Shown here one piece after another: positions 11,500 to 25,471 of a stretch of DNA of 64,000 bases (its first letter is position 1; each line of letters opens with the position of its first letter). Source of the DNA: Isoetes taiwanensis (taxonomy: Eukaryota > Streptophyta > Lycopodiopsida > Isoetales > Isoetaceae); assembly GCA_021234155.1 (NCBI GenBank), contig JAJEKV010000056.1, forward strand, positions 4,904,356 through 4,968,355. Direction: 5' to 3'. The position numbers were made by a program, and so were the translations under genes. The notes under the pieces are model-generated. The model did not search any database, had not been told where the DNA came from, and saw nothing but the letters and a program-made list of their open reading frames with translations.

Positions 11500-13290
11500 A
11501 TTATTTGTAATAATTTGAAGAGTTGCACTGCTGCCTTATTACATCACCCCTAAACCAATCTAAAAGTAAAATGCATAAAAGCTTCATTTACATGTGTTTT
11601 GAGACACATGAAGAATGTTAAGGTATAGAAATCTATGCCAAAGTTAATTCAATAACATAAGTGCAAGCCCCAAAGATTTATGAAGCATCGTGTTCCGTAA
11701 ATCAAGAAGCAACATATATCTCTTTATATTAGAATTTTGTTTTCTTTGCACGCTTGACTTCGGCTTGAGCTGCACAAGCCACCATTATGCTACCATGCAT
11801 TCAAATTCAATGTGAAAAATTCAAGACGTCCGTTTTCCAAAGTGAATCAAGCAGATTATCATTTCATAAAGCTACCAACTTTGCACAATTACTTCCTTCT
11901 ATATACTTCTGTCTACGCCACCAAGTTGCAGTAGTGCCCGTGGAGTTGCCAGGAGGTTGAGTTATGATACAGCCTTTTGAGGTAGTGCATTGTTTCTTTG
12001 CTTAGAGCTTGGTCATGAGGATGTAAGTTTCAGGAAGTGTATTGGGGTTCCCGCTTTTCAACATTGATGCAAGACAACGTATGGTTCTTGAACCTATAGA
12101 GTGTTCTCACCGGGTAACGAAGTTCATCATTGGGAACACAACACTATCTAACATGAAAGTTTCTTTTAAGCAACCTTTTGTTAGAATGCGTGTTTTTTAT
12201 TGCACGCCTTATTATTGTGGCTAAAACTTTACATTTCAATTTATAAAGGAATTGGCACCATTACTAGTCCTATATTATAAATTTTAGTGTAGTAAGATCT
12301 ACCCTAAATCCAAAGGTCAGATTTAGGGTCGATTAATGGTTAAGATTGTGTACTAGGGATTAGATGAGCAAAGGGCATCGATTTGCCCTATTCTTGGCAG
12401 AGTCGATCTTGCTCCTCCCTGCTTATCGGGCCGAACATCGGGCCCATCCAGCCCAATTAGTTTTGAGCGCTCAATCTCGCCTAAATGGTTTTGCTGATCC
12501 CATGTATTAATGATGGGCCTCTTGTGCAAAGTCATTTTTCTAAGCTCGTAAACAAGGAGGGCCTACTTATGATGATTTTTGAAGTATGCATAGGTGGTTC
12601 TGAAGATTTAAAGTAGCAATCAGAATTTTGTATTAGATTCTTGAAACTTGCTACCGCCTCTCGCTCAGCATGGATGTAGTACAAAGCTCGCCGGAGCTTG
12701 GATGCCCTTGCACGCAGGGGTCTATTTCAAGGTAAAGGGGTTCATCTTCAAGCAAAGAAGGGTTTCGATTCGAGAATGCATTTCTTGACATGTGTCGCTT
12801 GCATGTCACTTCGTAGCCAGCCAATATTCTTTTACATCTCCGATGTGTGTTGCATCACTAATTATTATTACATAAAGCGTCCTTAGACCCGAGTGCATCT
12901 AAACGGCCACTTGGGTATGATTTTGTGATAATCTAGGTCGGAGCTTGAAGTAATGTATGCATTTTCCATCACGTATGGAGTGTATCCGTGAGACCTCATT
13001 TGCTTTATGAACCCAAAATGACCGTATTTCTTGGCAGGTACATTCTTTGTCTCAAGGTATGTAACTTTTTCTTGTGTGTACTGTAGTGTTCATTTAAGCC
13101 ACCTTTTTTGAAGAATATAAGAATATATTAAACCACTAGAATGCCATCAAGTACAATGATAAGTGTGGTGCTAAGAAATGAAGCACTGGCCATGATCCAC
13201 AACTGTAGGAATGTCGATCAAATTTCCCGCTAATCGCGCTGCATAAGCTTGGAGACTTGGTACGCCCGCCACAACTTATGCCTCAAGATC
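11500..13290. other. No assignable gene
   Basis: I see no protein family here. A short hairpin (accctaaatc...gatttagggt, about 12,300-12,330) is the only structure noted. Open frames up to 62 codons look incidental. Confidence 0.4.
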
Positions 13291-13299
13291 GGAACCAAC

Positions 13300-15810
13300 C
13301 GAAAAGGGGCCAAGTGATCGCATTTTGAAAGATACCGCCTCCGCCTTTCCAAATCAGCCACAAAAGCCAAGCTCGCAGATAAATGAAAACGCCCGGCCAT
13401 GGGCTACACTATTGCCCACCGCTAGAAGGACTCCCAAGAGAATCTTCCGATCGCATAATGAAGTCCCAAAGAGGGGCTCTCACCAGACCAAGCCGCCCAC
13501 TGCGGCATAGGACAAAGTGCTGCTCAATGGTCTCACGCCGCCTCCCACATAAGGCAAGTCACACTCCGGGAGGCTTGAACCTCGGACTTGACATTCACCC
13601 CGGGAGGCTACTGCAAGATCCGCTTTACAAAAGGGTACTGATTTAGAGGAGGCAATGTATTCCACGCCCATTCCACATGGCGGCCACTTACTCCTTGAAG
13701 CTAAGTGACCACTATCGTAACGTATGTCCTCAAGCGCTTAGAGCCCATGTTTACGTTACAAAACCGAGATGCATCAAGTCTACTATACCCAAACGCGATT
13801 GACTTGGAGAAGACAACCGCAATGGGGCCACATTGGCACCGCCCAAGTCCGTGATGTCCCACCGCCCGCAGCCAAATCTCCCTTAAAACTCCCATGGCGC
13901 CTGTGATGACCTCCCAATACCACCTCGATGGATGTTACCAAGTAGTTAATCCATCTACAATAGCACTGGGTAAGGAAGAGGCCAAGGGAGATGTAGAGTC
14001 CATATACCAGAGAAAGGGCGATGAGGCTACCATACATCCGCTAGGATCCAATGAAAGAGAACCTTGACCACCTTCCAGCCTTCAGAGATCTCTTAAGAAA
14101 AAGGCGGTAAGCATGAGGGAATGGCCGCAATCTCAAACAGCCTACGGCAATCGAAATGTAATAGCTGGCTTCCTAAACACACAATAGAGTGGACGGCGGA
14201 TCGCAAGCACAGAGCTAAACTCGACCGTTGCTCCCGCACAATCGCCGATGAATTTCGACACTGTAACCTTCGTGGTGCAACGACACATCAAGCATACCCA
14301 AACCCCTTCCCCGGGACGCATTACCTCCACCATGCGACTTTCACCGTAGGGGCCCTCATTCCTCCCAAACAAAATTGGGTCATGAATGGTGTCATCCAAC
14401 TCCCCAACCACACTTCTCATGCTAGCATGCAAGAGGCTGCATAAACATGATGCTAACCACAGAAATAATCGACCATACTGCATCCTAATGTACCATGGTA
14501 GAGTTTACTTCCTCCACCAATCAATGTCGCTTTGAGATTCTCGTAATGTCTCCGTCCAACCGTTCTAGCATTAATGTCCAAGCCAATGGTATGCCTAATA
14601 CTATGTACCGTGGTGTGGCTATGTGTTAGAGCCTGTGGAAATCGACTAACCACGCAGGAGGAGGTTCCTCCAAGACCTATTATTTGTTAATTTCACCGCC
14701 ATAAGCATCCCGAGCGAAAGTAGCATCCAAAATATTCTTGGTCGCTCGATTGACTGCCCCGCATGAAGAAAAAGAGGGAATGTATCATCCGCAAATTGAT
14801 CGCAAAACCGCTGGCGACCCATCATCTATGACCTTGCACCACATTGTCACACTGCCACCGAAAGCCGCAAGAGAGGCTCCGCCACTATATAGTGAATGTA
14901 AGAAGGGGCCACCCGGACATCCCCGCCTAATGCCCTCGACCCACCGAGAAGATTGGAAGAGGTCCCACCGACACTCACCGCCGCCCAGCGCATACACATT
15001 ACGTACCATAGTCAAGCTCGAAACTAGGCTCCCAAGACTCTAAAACCCACCGGTATTCCATCCAACCTGTGACACTTATTCCGAGCCAACAAAGCGGCAA
15101 GGCCCCCAACTCATGCCTGAACGGCTCCTCTAAGCTCCGCTCCTTTATAGGGCTGAGATTCTGGCTAAACCTCACAAGACCACCTTGAAAACACTGTGGA
15201 GGGAAGCGGCCTCCTTGAAAAATATTTCATAGTGCTACTGCCACGGCGTCTTGATAGCATCCGTTGCCGCAACAACACTCCCCGGTGTAACCATGTCCGC
15301 CATGGTCAGCTGTATACTTTGGCGGCTGCTCGAAAAGACTTGAGAGCAAGTGTCCGATCATGCTCAACCACGCCAAACCTGGCTACCCCGGGCCTGCGGA
15401 CACCTTGGCCTCCTCCTCAACCTCGATCCGGGATGAGCACCCGCCGGGCCACCAAGCCATCGTGAGACCCGCCTAAGAGACTAGCTGCATATAAGGCATC
15501 TCAAGCCTTCGACGCTGAGCTAAAGCCTTTGCCCCATTCTTTCGCAAACCGCTTACTCCTAGCCACGTCAGAATTCATTGCACTATTCCACTGCCCCGAT
15601 CAATATTCGGCCGCCAAAATGAGCTTACACCGATCGCGGAACTCTCGATCTCAAGAGGCGTTGTGTTGTTTAAAACTGGCCCGAGGCCGCGGTGGTCATA
15701 AAGCCGCTGAATGATCCGGGAGGGAGGTGATCGAGATGATGTGGCTGTAACATTCACCCTAGTGAAGGCCGGAGCATAATCCAAAATCATTGAGGCTATA
15801 AACTTCATTC
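13300..15810 (-). mobile_element. LINE (L1-type non-LTR retrotransposon), decayed copy
   Basis: On the minus strand the order is that of a plant L1-type ORF2. An endonuclease end with ILDYAPAF (15,789-15,771; family SDH.P) comes first. Reverse transcriptase follows with EGIRRGCPGGPF (about 14,950-14,908) and QFADDTF (14,795-14,781; the catalytic FADD/YADD site). Next are LGIPLxxDI (about 14,590-14,560) and LGIVDLMHLG (about 13,790-13,760). Last is the zinc-binding tail CGRRRETIEQHFVLC (13,549-13,511), the zf-RVT domain typical of plant LINEs. Frames change repeatedly and stops are frequent, so it is dead. The copy is clearly more GC-rich than its flanks. The 5' ORF1 and the 3' poly(A) end were not located. 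Confidence 0.8.
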
Positions 15811-16196
15811 AGCCTAGAGTATGCCCTACCATGCCCCAGCCAATTATTGCACCAAGTATAACCATCCCCCGAAGCTCACCAACCCCACTCCCCGCATAAG
15901 CCTAAGCCATTGGTCGCGCCAAAACCCCGGACAATATCAACCAATATTTCATGCCCGTCTCCTCGAGCTCCACCATGTTGCCCTCGCCGCTACATAATCG
16001 ATTACTCAAGATATTCATTAGGTTGTTAATGTCACCCCTCGCACATTTATGCTCCCCGCAAAACACAAGATATCCGTTTAAGATTTTTCATACCATGGCT
16101 AGACGTGGTTTCGCTATTCTGGAGAGGCAGGATTTGGATGCTCACATTCCGGTGGATAGAATTTTCTTATCCATGTGGGTCTCCAGCACCAAGGGT

Positions 16197-16382
16197 CGAT
16201 CCCTTGCAAAGCCCTCACATGCCTCCACACGATCAGCCCATGAAGAAAGTTCGACTACCCTCGATTAATCACCATTCGGTCCACTTGAGGAAATTCGGGG
16301 ATCCCTGCAAAGCCTCACATGCCTCCACGATCAGCCCATGAAGAAAAGTTACGGACTACTGATCGATCACCATTAGGTCCCG
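16197..16382 (+). repeat. Tandem duplication of ~95 bp
   Basis: The block from gatcccttgcaaagcc to caccattcggtcc (16,197-16,281) is repeated at 16,300-16,381 with small differences. Both contain cacatgcctccac, gatcagcccatgaagaaa and a run ending in ggtcc. No coding meaning is apparent. Confidence 0.7.
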
Positions 16383-16399
16383 CCGGGGACCTTTCTCAT

Positions 16400-19300
16400 A
16401 ATAATTTTAACTCATGTTTCTTTATGCATAAAACAGACTAAAGCAGGAGCCTTCTCACGTAAGCGTAATGCTAAAGGATTAGCATATGGGTAGGAGTTTA
16501 GTGGGTACTTTGGAATTGGTCACGGTGTGGCCTTTCTGGGTATTTTGCAAGGGTGGAAAAGACAAGGATAACTCATGTCTACATTTTAACTGTCAAAATC
16601 TTCTTTATTAAAAAAAGCCTTGCGAATTAATTAAATAGAAATTTGGAATTCTCGTTTAGCATGAAATAGGTTTTGGTTATCAGGAAAATCGCGAGAAAGT
16701 GATTGCGGTTGATTAGAAGGCTGGCGTTTTTACGGGATTTTTACGAAATTGATCTTTGGAAATATTGTTTTCTCCGGCGGGCAAAGGTCTATTGTGAGTA
16801 AAGATGGCAGTATGGAAAGCGATTGATATGTTGTGAGGATGTGAAAGCGATCTTGAAAGAACCATTATATAAAAACTTTTAAAGAGGCGATTTTATAAAA
16901 CATCATGTAATAATTGTGATAAATTTTCATGATAGAGTACATAAGATACATGCTTTGATCTTTTGAAGAAAGGAGGGCATATTTGGACACTAGAGCCAAA
17001 ATTAACTTGTCTTTTTGCTTTTCATTGAAGTAGTAATTATCAATATACAATAATACAACCTGAATAAAAAGCATATTTATGCTCAAAGAATACATTTGTG
17101 GCGATTACGGTGAAACACATCCATCTTTCTTGTGAGCCTTTTTCTTGCTCTTGTAAGCCGCCATGGCCGATTTTAGGAGCTAGAATTCTATCTGAAGAAG
17201 CGTTTACATACTCCGTACAACACACTTAGGGCTATATGACCACTATTTTGGTTAGAAAAACCACTAGATGAAGAAGCGGCGGATATATGAGAGAGGATTT
17301 TGCAAAAAATCATAATAAGACCAACTGTTTGTCTTTTCTCGGTTGTTTATATAGAAAATTTGAGTTTTGAACACGAAGAATTAGGAGTGGATATGGAATA
17401 TCTGAGATGAAGATGCATGTATGCGAATTGATTTTATTCTTTCGCGAATGGAGACAAAAATAGACCAAAGAGGAGTGTCTCGGGCTTTAAATTTACTTAG
17501 CACTAATAAGGAAAGAGAAGCTGGATACCACGGTAACTCCAAAAACGAGACGAAAAAGAAAGGCATCTTTGCCCGAATGAAGTGACTTACAGTTAAAGTT
17601 GCAAGAAGCGTGAACTAACCTGTTTTTTGCTCCTTTTTATTTGAAGATCAAGCGAAGGGTTGGAAACGGATAGCCGAAGGACAAGCGAGAATTCTAACAT
17701 AAATCAAGACACTAGGCTGGTAGAAGGCTGGATGTAGTCCCAAAAATTCGGCAAGAGATGCTTGGTCATGAGTAGCTCTATCATTCTTGGTCATGGGCGC
17801 CCTTCAGAATCAGAATCCTGTTTGGAGCTTGGAGCTCCATTTATGCTCGACTGTAGTAAACCCGGCATCCTGTTTGGAGCTTGGAGCCATTTATGGCACC
17901 TAGACTAGCAAACTAGATTGGCGAGAAGCTTCTTGGCCCGTGAAATACCTAGATAATTAAGACTCTCATTTTTGTTCAATTTTTAAATTATCAGCCCATC
18001 TTGGTAGGTTCAGAATTAATGGAGGGGATGATGACTTTTGACTTGTGGTTGGTGGGGACAATTTCAAATTAAGTTGTTAGGTACTTTTGGCTTGTGGTGG
18101 GCACGAGAAGAGGTTACTTTTCGAGAATTCTCAAAATCTGCTCATTTTCTCCAAATAATTAATTAGATTGCTTAAAGGGAAGGTGCTTGGTTTTGTGCGG
18201 GAGCAGCGCACGTAATAGAGCAGCGGTGGCGTTCCCTCTCCCCTACTGAGACCACTTTGCAATGCCAATTTTGAACTCTCTCACGGCCATGTAGCTACAT
18301 TTTGGCATTTTTGCCTCGGAGGGCTTGTACATAGCGTAATTGTCTTGAGTGGCGGTTTATCTTCTTGAAGAATGATTATTTCCCTTATCCCATACTTTTC
18401 CATTTAGGTTTTGCGGTCGGGACCATTTTCCATTTAGGGTTGCAATGAGAGATTGGCATTCTTGTAATATTACCAGCCCTTTGCAATCAAATCCATATAG
18501 TTACTTCCTTTTTTGTACATATTTTTTAGAGTTTAGTCTTGATCTTCAACTCTTAAAGGTAATTTTTATGGCCTCTATTTACACTCTTTTGTATGTTTGT
18601 CCATTTCAAGCTTTGAAGTAAATCCTTTTCTTAGCTTTGAAGTAATCCTTTCTTACTTTTGAAGTAATCTTTTCATCTATTCTCCATTGCTCATTCTTGG
18701 CGGGGAAGAAAGCGGCCCCATTAGACTTTTAAGCACAAATATTTGCCATCCGGATGATGATCTGTGAACAAGATTGAACCCAGAGAGAGCATGTGCATGT
18801 CAATCCTACTAGAAATAGATTCAGCGTTTGCTTGAGGTTAACATCTTTCCCTCTTTAGGAATTATAGTTCTGCCATATTATCTTTAAGAGAAAATGCGTG
18901 CAATATTCATATGATTATGGGATTTTTTATTAATCCCAATGGGATTCTTTTGTTTTTGATGACAATGTCATACACATTTTTTTAGTCGTGCAATTACTCC
19001 AAGGGGTTATTTTGACAATGCCTTTACTGACCCATCTACATCTAAATTATGCTTGGTGGGAATCTATGTTTAGTGGTATGCTTATTCACAGTGGTGGCTT
19101 GAAACTCTGAGTTTGTTGCATGTTTGATTCCTCACAGTATCTATATTCCTTTGCTTCCACCATTTGTTTCTTAGCAAGTAGACATGGTGGTCATATGAGA
19201 GTTTATTGCATAAAACAAAGCGAGTTTATTACACTTGATTCCTCTAAAGGTATCACATATTTCTTTCATTCATTACCATTTGTGCCCTACTTCTTTTTAG

Positions 19301-20884
19301 TACATTTCTAGAGATGGTGCTTTGTTTTTCGCAGTGTATTATCTGAGATAGATCGATTTTAAAAGGCAGTTTGCTCTATTTGGTATGTAGTCCTAAAATT
19401 TGGTTCTCAAATTTTTCCAACTAGACCACAATGTGTACAAGGTATTTATGTGTTAAGCTAAATCTCTATTTGCTTACCCATGTGTTAAAACATTGTGATT
19501 ACTATATATTACGTATAAGCTGATTAAGCCCAGCTTCAAAAATGATAGGGATCTATTATTTACAACGAGAATTATAATTAGATTGCATGGTGATTAAGTT
19601 CTTGTTGAAGCTATCCCATCCATTGTCTTGGTGATCGGATCATTGAAAATAGTTGCAAGCATAAGGGTATAGGTTCGAGGTTATGAAATATTACATGCAT
19701 CATAAGAGTAAAGGTTATGAATAGTTTGTTTCCACATCTTAAGATTCCTTCCTTGCATGATGAAAAGATTGCATAATATGTTTACTACTCTTTTTTCTCA
19801 CCGGTTACGCAATTTTTGCAGTTAGAGACTTCTGTCGCTTATACAATGTTTTGGAAAGGACCCTTTGTGGACTTGGTAAGCATGTCGAATAGCGTTTTGT
19901 TCTTAGATTTTATCCGGCATATTTTATCCATCATTAGATGTCGAACATAATTTATGCATGCGGCCGGTGTAGAGATTTACTCCAAGCGAGAACATTTGGT
20001 ATGCATGTATAAGCCCTCTTATTTTTCAATATACTTTTGTTTGCATTGGCACAAATCTTCTTTGGTCATATTTACGGCCAGGTAGGTTCAAGAAACTTTA
20101 TTATATTCTACTTTTATTTTGGTTGTTCCATATTTGCATGCGATATAGAGGGTGGTGAAAGCTTAGTTTAGTGGCACAATCATTATGTTTGTAGGTTTTT
20201 TACTGTGAGGTATAACCCATGGTTATAGTCCAACTCCCTCTCTTGTTGAGGGGTGTAAAGACTCCATTCTTTTTACTGCTTTACTCATTTATTTCATATA
20301 TGCTTTAGATTTGATGCTCTCATCATGTTCTATTACGATTCATTTGTGATCTTTATCACGAGACTTGTGGAGTTGTTGGAACGCATTCACGAAGGACATA
20401 AAATCATCTTGACAAAGGAGAGCCGGGTTTGTATATATTGTCATTACTTTGGAAACATTGAATTCTTACGCAACATAAGTTTGACATATATTACGTGCAT
20501 CAAGGTATATGTTCTATTTTAAATGCGTTATTTCAATACATCTTTGCGAGCTAGATATTGAAGAGATGTGTAATTGAGGAAACGGATAAGTGCAAAATTA
20601 CTTCTTTTTATTTGTTGTAGTTGTGCTCGGCATATCAAACTTTAATGAATTGTCCTTCTTAGGGTTAGTTCCATTCTTACATAACCTCAATGCATAAACC
20701 TGATGTTGGCATTTATGGTTATAAATTATTGACTTTTTCTCATTTTGTAGTGCCCTTGTGCTGATGATGTTGAATCTTACTTGCACTTATTCATTTTCTC
20801 ACCAACCCACGACATTTTAAATGTCATGGCTGCCACATGGCTTAAAAATCTCAGAGATATAGACACATGAGATTTATGGTCTAC
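16400..20884. other. Long intergenic stretch without assignable genes
   Basis: No protein family, RNA gene or transposon terminus was recognised. Minor structures are a direct repeat of atcctgtttggagcttggag (about 17,816 and 17,869) and three copies of ctttgaagtaatccttt-like sequence between 18,605 and 18,680. Open frames stay below 70 codons. Confidence 0.4.
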
Positions 20885-21741
20885 TTGCATTGGTGGGAAG
20901 AATGTTGTTGTTATCTCATTTCAACAATGTTATTTGATGGCTTAATGAATGGTGTCCATTTTTGGCCATAAATTGATTATCATATGGAGTCTCTGTTAGG
21001 CCTCCGTGTGAATTTTTTGCCAAAAGATTCGATAGCTAAACCTCGATAATGAATTTTTATAAAGGGTGATAGCTAATTGAACATGGAAATTGAATAAGGC
21101 TGTCCATCTACATGTTCAATATATATTACAGTTGGTTGGAAAGAGGCTAAGTGTCTAGATGGCAGTCTATATATCACGGTGCACTCTGTAGCTATCTGGC
21201 TTGAGAATTTCATACAACACCCGACTCCATGATACAAGGCCCTCCACACATCCTTTGCAAATCCGGTGGGAAGAATGAAGGTGTCATTTACCACAATGCT
21301 CCTGAGGCCTACCTAGTACAGGAAGCGTAAACATATGTACAGTACATATACATCAAAGCACATCTGACCATCTCGAAGGATGGCTCACCACATATCTGCA
21401 TAGACAAAGATGGGCTGTACAGGGAGGTTCCTACCCGAACAGAACCGAGGGATAGGCCGACAAGCTTGGCCTCGAGTTCATTGCGGTGAGAATCATGGCC
21501 GATGGATTGGTGGCATAAGAACATGGCATTAGGTTATCCACTCCATCCGCCCCTCCATGCACGCTGCGAGTAGGTTGAGTGTTGGGACTGGCGTAGCGGC
21601 GATTGCGCATGGGGCTGTATTCACCGGGTTACATCTCCCGATCCCGATGGGGCGGTGGGGATCACTCCCTCCAGAGATCTACATGGCGACCCAGGTGACT
21701 AGGGGCCACTTGCCCTTATTCGACTTAACCCTTTGGAGGCG

Positions 21742-22200
21742 AGGGGATAGGTTCAATGCAGTATGCGTTTTATCACGAGTCATGAATTGAGGTGATACGA
21801 CACAAATTTCTTAGTATAAAACGCAAAAATATGGCAAAAACAATTAGAGTCGAGAAAATTTTTAGCATCACAGCGAAAGCAACTAAGCGCGTGCGAAAAT
21901 ATTTTAAATGCGCGAAGATTGCGAACTGGCGTCTGTGGCGATTTTCGGCGTCTCTGCGCGAAAACTACGCCCACGGCGATGCAGCGAAATTTTTCGGCGT
22001 CGCGGTTTAGTATGTTTTTCAGCGTCTGGCGAATTGAATTTGAACCCGGCGTCGCGTGGCCCCAGAAGGTTGGCGTGCGCCAAAATATTTTCGCGTGCAG
22101 CGGTTTAGTTGTTTTTAAAGCGTGCGGCGAAAAGTTCGAGGCTGTTTTTTGCTGGAATTTATTAAGCAAAAAAATATTTGCGCCCTTTGTTTAGCTGGAT
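21742..22200 (+). repeat. Left terminal and subterminal region of the 10.1-kb hAT element
   Basis: After the terminal repeat, an AT-rich lead (to about 21,900) is followed by a GC-rich cluster of short repeats: cggcgtctctgcg, cggcgtcgcgg (twice in near form), ggcgtgcg, gcgtgcagcgg and gcgtgcggcg. The same words recur at the right end (31,530-31,770). Such subterminal repeats are where transposases of this kind bind; that role is inferred here. Confidence 0.65.
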
Positions 22201-22734
22201 TTGTAGCCTTTGTTAATAGTATATAAAGAAGCGTGATTAGCCCTAGAATTCACCTCTCGAGCGTTGGCGCGAGGTTGAGTCAAATACTCCTTGGGAAGCG
22301 GTTTTGCCTTTGAGGGTAATAAGATTTTAGTCGAGCGGCGTTGGATCTTTGGAGCGTGAGTTTACTCCGTCCCAGTGTGGTTTCCGGCCAGGTTAAGCAT
22401 ACCTTCCATAGAATATCCTATAGGGTCTAGTCAACCCCTTGATTCTCGCCTTGAGGCGATGCGAGGCGTGAAACATATGCATTGTGAGGCTTGCTCCTTT
22501 GCATATATCGTCTTCCTTTGGATTGATGTAATCAAAGTCGGTCAAGACATTGTCAGTAGGGTCCAGAACAATGGTGAAAGCTCACGGTCATGCATCTACC
22601 TCACGGAAGTGCTGATGATCATCATCTACCTCTAGAGGTCACGGGGCTAGCGTGTGCAGTGCTTGAGACCCCACGGGGGCCCCTGCTCGATGCACATGGT
22701 CAGCGATGCTGGAATTCTTGGTCCGGAAAAGAGG

Positions 22735-24645
22735 CCAGAATGGAGGTTGTGAAAGAGTTTAGAAGCAAATGGTGGGAATGTGTGTTTTGTGGATACACGC
22801 CGGTAAATGGTTACGCAACAAGAATTGAGCTCACATCTTAAATTGAGCGAGATGTCGGTGTCGCAACTTGTCTTGCGCTCTGTGACTTACGAGAAAGGAT
22901 GCCATCGAGAGATTGTCTACATTGGATGGGATCATAAGCGAAGAATAATATGAAAAGGCGAGTTCACGAATATACTTTTCGAGAGCGGGCGAGGCGAGAG
23001 GCCGAAGATAACTATACCACCCCCTGTTGGGACAACATACCAATCGAGGAAGGGTGGACTAGAGGTCAATAGGTATAAGCTTGCGGAGAGCAGAGAATGA
23101 TAGGAGACAATTGAAGCCGTGGAAAGGCAGTGAAGCAACAGAGGGTTGATCATTTGCTTAACATGAGCAATTGGAAAGAACCTGGCCCGAAGGTTGTAGA
23201 GGCATTTATATCTTTGGGTTGTCTCCACATATTTTGGAGCACAAAGCAATGAAAACCTTCGGGGAAGTTATAAGCGGACAGAGCTTTTAGGCGCCTTCAT
23301 ACAAGCATGCCAACAATAAAATGGTTGATGAAATACATGGAAAAATGGTTGAGAGGGTGGAGATGAAGTTGTGTCGTGTGGCTGAGCGGCCCGGCTTCTA
23401 AATTAGTAGTGATGGTTGGAGCAATGTAAACAAGGACCATCTTATTATTTTCATGATCGTGTATAAGGGGGTGAAGTATTTTTGGCAAGTAGAAACCAAA
23501 AGCTGACCAAGTGTGTAGGAGATTGGATTTTTAGAAAACAAAGAGCCGTGATAGAGTTTGAATGAAGAATATTTCAAGTTGTAATGGATACTTGGCGTCT
23601 AATTGCAAGCTAGCGAATTGATTATTGGGTCAAATTTCGAGGGGTTGCATGCTACTAGTTGCCAATGCCATTACTTTGAACCTATTCTTGGTACGGTTCT
23701 CCTGACACCGCACGTGGTTCAAAGATCCCATTGAAGCGGCGTCGGCTTGTAAAATTCATCACAAAGAAGCTAGGCAATTTATACCATTTATAAGTCATTC
23801 GCGTCGAGGAAGAGCCTATAGCACTCATGAATCACAGGCAAACCGGTTTGGTTCCAATTATATACTGTCTTGAAAAGAGTCTTTGAAGTATGTGATTGGA
23901 TTATCTCAACCTTTAATCATCTGAGTTTTTTGATTGGGAAAGAAGAAGGAAAAATGCCACCAAACAAATGACAAGGCTGGCGCCCTTAGAAATGCTTGGG
24001 GCGGAGGAGACATTTTTGGAAGGAGTGTAAAAATGTTGTAGAGGTGCATGCAACTGTTTGTCATGCCATCAAAACCCTTGATTCTTGAGAGGCAAACCTT
24101 TGGGGAAGATGCAGGTATTTGGCACTCTATTCAATCCCTTCCTAGAAGCGTGATGGAGCTAATGCGCCATTTCCCGGCCAATGCTATGGGAATGTGTGAT
24201 CATGTGATCTTCATGGCTGGCGGAGTGCATGCCTTAGACCACAACCGCGATATGGACCAGCATAGGATAAAGAAGTGATGGGCTCGTTGAAGAAAGGTTG
24301 CAAAATGTTCTATCCCAGCGACTCAGGACTACAAACTTTTTCATTAGGTGCTTGAATACGAACTGGCAGGTGGAAGGTGGGGCGGGATGAAGGAAAACTT
24401 CACGGCTCTTGGAAGTCATAAGAAGGAACCAAATATGGAATCATATGCATGGTGGCAAGCCATGAAGCGAGTGCGATACCTTCGCGAGGGCAATTGCAAT
24501 GACTATCCTCTCTTTGGTATCTTCAATGAGTGCGAGTGAGAGGAATTGGAGATTACCCTATAAGTACATACAGCGTCACCTTATTCGCTTGCTACATAAA
24601 ATGAGACAAACTTGTATACAACTTCTCAATGGCTGGCTATTGGTC
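22735..24645 (+). pseudogene. hAT transposase (BED finger, DUF659-like region, dimerisation domain), decayed
   Basis: hAT transposases cut and paste elements with short terminal inverted repeats. The plus strand shows the parts in the right order. A BED zinc-finger start, EFRSKWWECVFCGY, with ATRIELHL after a shift, lies at about 22,750-22,860. A DUF659-like segment with SSDGWSNVNKDHLIIFMIVY lies at 23,400-23,470; the Asp of SDGW is the usual first catalytic acidic residue. CHAIKTLDS and RQTFG follow near 24,062-24,105. The C-terminal dimerisation motif AWWQAM...YLRE...SLVSSMSASERNW...YKYI is at 24,445-24,570, followed by remnants of the N.LVY tail. No frame is open longer than about 90 codons, and at least six frame changes are needed, so the copy cannot make transposase. 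It lies near the left end, as expected for the element's own gene. Confidence 0.82.
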
Positions 24646-25471
24646 ACGTAGCGATTAATTTTATGCCTTGTCGATAAATTCTGATTTCCTTTGTGGATCA
24701 CGGTCAAGTGGAAGAGGGGCGGCTTGAAGGCAGTGAGGGCCGAGATGCTTCGCGATAAATCTTTTGCAAGCCATGTTGATGAAGACATTCAGCGTACCCG
24801 CCGTTGATGGCGAAGATGATATAGACAAAACCGCAATTCTCGGGGAGCCGGATCAGTAGGCGGTGGCGGATCTGAGTCCCGATCTGAGAAAGGCGAGGTT
24901 AGAGCAATGCGGTTGATGACTTGGTAGCCTCGTGTCAATGGACTCACCGCCGGCTTTACCTTGACAAACATGCCACGGGCTAGAAGAAACCGTCACCGAG
25001 GGCCGTTTCACTAAAGGAAAAGGGTCATGAGGTTGAACCTAGGTCCCCGGAAGAAGAGGATGGAAGCTAGCGAATGATGAAAGCTAAAGTGGAAAGCATT
25101 TGCCTAGAAAATGATGTGATGAGTATCTTGATCTGTTATGTGGTGGTCTTGAGGATTTTCATACTATTTATGCTTAGTCCACAGCGCGATTAATAAAAGA
25201 AAGAAGTTTTTGGTTACATAATTTTTGTCACAAATGTTTTACGTTGTGTATGATAGTTTTCTCTATGTTTCTTTCATGTTTCATTCATGTGTAGCCTTGA
25301 TTGCCACGAAACCTTCCTCGGATCATACCTCAGATTTAGCACTTTCCGCCATGCGCGAGAATCTTCTGGCGATGAGAAGTAATCTCACATGCGAAGGGGC
25401 CAAACAGCCTGGGACCAGCCGGACGAATATGATCCATCGAAGGTTCCTGAGTACCGGTACCCAGTCGGGAA
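24646..25471. other. Unassigned interior of the hAT element
   Basis: No family was recognised between the transposase C-terminus and the palindromic array. The minus frames here do not resemble known domains. Confidence 0.35.

Noticed and set aside
17040-17225. Minus-strand frame with a TATA-like sequence upstream as a small gene
   Set aside because: The ATG-led alternative frame is only 19 codons, and neither frame resembles a known protein; AT-rich context makes TATA-like words common.
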